DNA from: CAZPUI01 sp964415525
GTDB lineage: Bacteria > Acidobacteriota > Holophagae > Holophagales > Holophagaceae
Direction of reading: 5' to 3'
DNA length: 64,000 bases
Assembly: GCA_964415525.1 (NCBI GenBank)
Contig: CAYQAS010000005.1
Location: 11,017 to 75,016 of the forward strand
Part shown: positions 61,725-64,000 of the stretch, piece by piece
Layout of the letters: each line of letters starts with the position of its first letter
Numbering within the stretch: position 1 is the first letter of the stretch
Notes under the pieces: generated by a model
What the model was told of the DNA's origin: nothing
Databases searched by the model: none
The model's input: the letters and a program-made list of their open reading frames with translations, nothing else
Made by a program: the position numbers and the translations under genes

Positions 61725-63863
61725 ATGCGAACCCTTCCGGCCTTCACCTTCTTCCTGGCAGCGGCCGTCGCCCTGACCGCCCAGGCACCGAAGCCCCCCG
61801 TCACCCGCAAGCTCGATGTGGTGGATCACTACCACGGCGTCAACGTCGCCGATCCCTACCGCTGGCTGGAAGACGACAACAGCCTTGACACCAAGGCTTG
61901 GGTGAAGGCCCAGAACGAGACCACCTTCGCCTACCTGAATGCCATCCCTGAACGGAAGGCCATCCAGGACCGGATGACGAAGCTCTGGAATTACGAGAAG
62001 TTCGGCGTTCCCTCCAAGCACGGGAAGTCCTACGTCTACAGCCACAACTCCGGCCTGCAGAGCCAGTCGGTGCTGTATGTCACCGAGAAGCTCGAAGACA
62101 AGGGCCGCGTCCTGCTGGATCCCAACACCCTCAGCGCGAAGGGCACCATGTCCCTGGCGGGCATCAGCCTCTCCGAGGATGGCAAATACCTCGCCTACTC
62201 CCTCTCGAACGCCGGCAGCGACTGGGTGAAGTGGAAGGTGCGGGACGTGGCCACGGGCCAGGATCTGGCGGATGAACTGGAATGGAGCAAGTTCAGCGGC
62301 GCCGCCTGGGACAAGGCTGGCACGGGCTTCTATTACGAGCGCTACGACGCCCCCAAGGCAGGCGCGGCGCTCACCGGCGTCAACAAGTTCCAGAAGGTCT
62401 ACTTCCACAAGCTCGGCACGCCTCAGGCCGAGGACCGCCTTGTCTTCGACCGTCCCGACCAGCCGGACTGGGGCTTCGGCGCCGACGTCAGCGACGACGG
62501 CCGCTGGCTGATCATCAACCAGTCCCAGGGCACGGAACGCAAGAACCGCATCTTCATCCAGGACCTCAGCCAGCCCGGCAGCACCATCCAGCCACTCTTC
62601 AACGGATTCGACGGCCAGTACGTCGTGCTCGGCAACGACGGCGACACGTTCTATGTTCAGACCGATTTCCAGGCTCCCCGCGGTCGCGTGATTGCCGTGG
62701 ACGTGAAGAAGCCTGAGGCCGCTGCCTGGCGCGAGATCATTCCTCAGTCCACGAACCGCGATGTCATCGCTGGCGCCAGCCTGCATGGCGACATGGTGGC
62801 GGTGACGTGGAAGATCGACGCCCTGAATCGCGTGAAGCTCTACGACTTGAAGAAGGGCGCCCTCAAGCGGGAACTCAAGCGCGACGCCATCGGCAACCAG
62901 AGCAGCTTCACGGGCAAGCGCAGCGAGCGAGAGGTCTACTTCACCTTCAACTCCTTCAACCAGCCCCCCACCATCTACCGCTACGACCTTAAAAACGGCA
63001 AGGAGAGCGTCTTCCGCCAGCCCAAGGTGGACATCCAGCCGGATGCCTTCGAGGTGAAGCAGGTCTTCTACACCAGCAAGGACGGCACCAAGGTGCCCCT
63101 CTTCCTCGCCCACAAGAAGGGCCTGAAGCTGGACGGGACGAATCCCGCGCTGCTCTACGGGTACGGCGGCTTCAACAGCGCCATGAGCCCCGGCTACAGC
63201 CCCGCGACCCAGGTGTGGATGGAGATGGGGGGCGTCTACGCCATGGCCTGCATCCGCGGCGGCAACGAATACGGCAAGACCTGGTGGGAGCAGGGCAAGC
63301 GCGAGACGAAGCAGAACGTCTTCGACGACTTCATCGCCGCGGGCGAATACCTGATCGCCCAGAAGTTCACCGCCACGCCCAAGCTCGCCATCTCCGGCGG
63401 CTCCAACGGCGGTCTGCTGGTGGGCGCCTGCCTAACCCAGCGCCCGGACCTCTTCGGTGCGGCCCTGCCCGCGGTGGGCGTGCTGGACATGCTCCGCTAC
63501 CACAAGTTCACCATCGGCTGGGCCTGGCAGAGCGACTACATGTGCTCCGAGGACAAGGCGGGCTTCGAGAACCTCATCAAATACAGCCCGCTGCACACCA
63601 TCAAACCCAGCACGAAGTACCCCGCCACGCTGGTGACCACTGGCGACCACGATGACCGCGTGGTCCCCGCCCACAGCCACAAATTCACCGCCACCCTTCA
63701 GGCCGCCCAGGCCGGAAGCGCCCCGATCCTTACCCGCATCGAGACCGACGCGGGCCACGGCGCCGGCAAGCCCACCGGCAAGCGCATCGCCGAGACCTCC
63801 GATGTCTTCGGGTTCCTCCTGAAGAACCTCGGCATCACCCTGCCCGAAGGCTTCGGCAAGTAG
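61725..63863 (+). CDS. Secreted prolyl oligopeptidase (S9A)
   Basis: 712 residues. Signal peptide (MRTLPAFTFFLAAAVALTAQ), N-terminal DPYRWLED phrase, seven-bladed propeller, and an alpha/beta-hydrolase domain with Ser560 in SGGSNGG, Asp in GDHDDRVVPAHS and His in DAGHGAGKP. It cuts short peptides after proline. ATG at 61725 has GGAG 7 bases upstream; the frame extends 51 bases further but without a ribosome site. Divergent from the PhoH gene across about 160 bases. A hairpin follows the stop. Confidence 0.94.
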   Translation: MRTLPAFTFFLAAAVALTAQAPKPPVTRKLDVVDHYHGVNVADPYRWLEDDNSLDTKAWVKAQNETTFAYLNAIPERKAIQDRMTKLWNYEKFGVPSKHGKSYVYSHNSGLQSQSVLYVTEKLEDKGRVLLDPNTLSAKGTMSLAGISLSEDGKYLAYSLSNAGSDWVKWKVRDVATGQDLADELEWSKFSGAAWDKAGTGFYYERYDAPKAGAALTGVNKFQKVYFHKLGTPQAEDRLVFDRPDQPDWGFGADVSDDGRWLIINQSQGTERKNRIFIQDLSQPGSTIQPLFNGFDGQYVVLGNDGDTFYVQTDFQAPRGRVIAVDVKKPEAAAWREIIPQSTNRDVIAGASLHGDMVAVTWKIDALNRVKLYDLKKGALKRELKRDAIGNQSSFTGKRSEREVYFTFNSFNQPPTIYRYDLKNGKESVFRQPKVDIQPDAFEVKQVFYTSKDGTKVPLFLAHKKGLKLDGTNPALLYGYGGFNSAMSPGYSPATQVWMEMGGVYAMACIRGGNEYGKTWWEQGKRETKQNVFDDFIAAGEYLIAQKFTATPKLAISGGSNGGLLVGACLTQRPDLFGAALPAVGVLDMLRYHKFTIGWAWQSDYMCSEDKAGFENLIKYSPLHTIKPSTKYPATLVTTGDHDDRVVPAHSHKFTATLQAAQAGSAPILTRIETDAGHGAGKPTGKRIAETSDVFGFLLKNLGITLPEGFGK

Positions 63864-63872
63864 CTCCAGAGC

Positions 63873-63899
63873 TGCGGGACAGGTTCCCCCTGCCCCGCA
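63873..63899 (+). terminator. Probable terminator after the prolyl oligopeptidase gene
   Basis: TGCGGGACAGG pairs with CCTGCCCCGCA, with one mismatch, around TTCCC, 9 bases after the stop. No T tract. Confidence 0.45.
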
Positions 63900-63946
63900 C
63901 TCAGACCTTGCACCCGTGCGCCTTCCCGGGCATACTCACTGTTCCC

Positions 63947-64000
63947 GCCAGCGTAGCTCAGGGGCAGAGCATCGGTTTCGTAAACCGAGGGTCGGGGGTT
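63947..64000 (+). tRNA. tRNA-Thr (anticodon CGT), 3' end beyond the window
   Basis: Acceptor 5' strand GCCAGCG, then TA, D arm GCTCAGGGGCAGAGC and anticodon arm TCGGT-TTCGTAA-ACCGA with anticodon CGT (reads ACG). The sequence stops in the T arm at the window edge. Confidence 0.9.

Noticed and set aside
61563..63113. N-terminal extension of the PhoH frame by over 500 residues
   Set aside because: It is antisense to the prolyl oligopeptidase gene, which has full catalytic motifs; a good ribosome site sits before the internal ATG at 61562.

Overview
The window is GC-rich, gene-dense DNA of a Gram-negative bacterium: it carries lpxC (lipid A), a TonB-dependent receptor, an RlpA-like protein and a PilT-type ATPase. 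The mix of very many multi-domain histidine kinases, a two-component propeller kinase, bacteriohemerythrin, a small c-type cytochrome and complete TCA genes suggests an Acidobacteriota of the Holophagae/Geothrix type. That placement is inference; no 16S gene is present. Two runs of N (10 and 100 bases) show a draft, scaffolded assembly, and two stretches look like base-call damage.

Layout. 1-19.8 kb is mostly housekeeping: the tail of a BarA-like hybrid kinase, glutamine synthetase, a STAS anti-anti-sigma factor, an SDR, a secreted protein of unknown function, a propeller kinase, an M1 aminopeptidase, a PilT-like ATPase, sucCD, a monohaem cytochrome, a CsgG/SHOCT protein, an HxlR regulator divergent from a nitroreductase, and bacteriohemerythrin.

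19.8-44 kb is a signalling island. It holds a REC-pseudokinase; a tightly overlapping + strand operon (REC-PAS-PAS kinase, REC-HDOD, two REC plus degenerate HD-GYP proteins, a single REC, REC-PAS-kinase-REC); a - strand operon (TonB receptor, YfiR-like protein, membrane kinase, REC, and a 1394-residue REC/PAS/GAF kinase); another PAS kinase; and a four-gene cassette made of a B12-binding protein, a UroD/methyltransferase-like protein, a kinase with a DUF1638-like N-terminus, and a REC. This last cassette is the best candidate for an undescribed system: corrinoid methyltransferase parts appear to be reused as a sensor.

44-64 kb returns to housekeeping: tRNA-Leu(CAA), an odhB/sucB-like E2 gene that looks like an assembly chimera, gatA, elbB, an IspH-UbiA fusion, an RsbW-like kinase, a HisF/HisH-like pair that has lost its catalytic residues behind lpxC and a HAD phosphatase, ispD, an RlpA-like gene, tyrS with a DUF4388 protein, two paralogous membrane proteins, a PIN-PhoH ATPase, a prolyl oligopeptidase, and the first part of tRNA-Thr(CGT).
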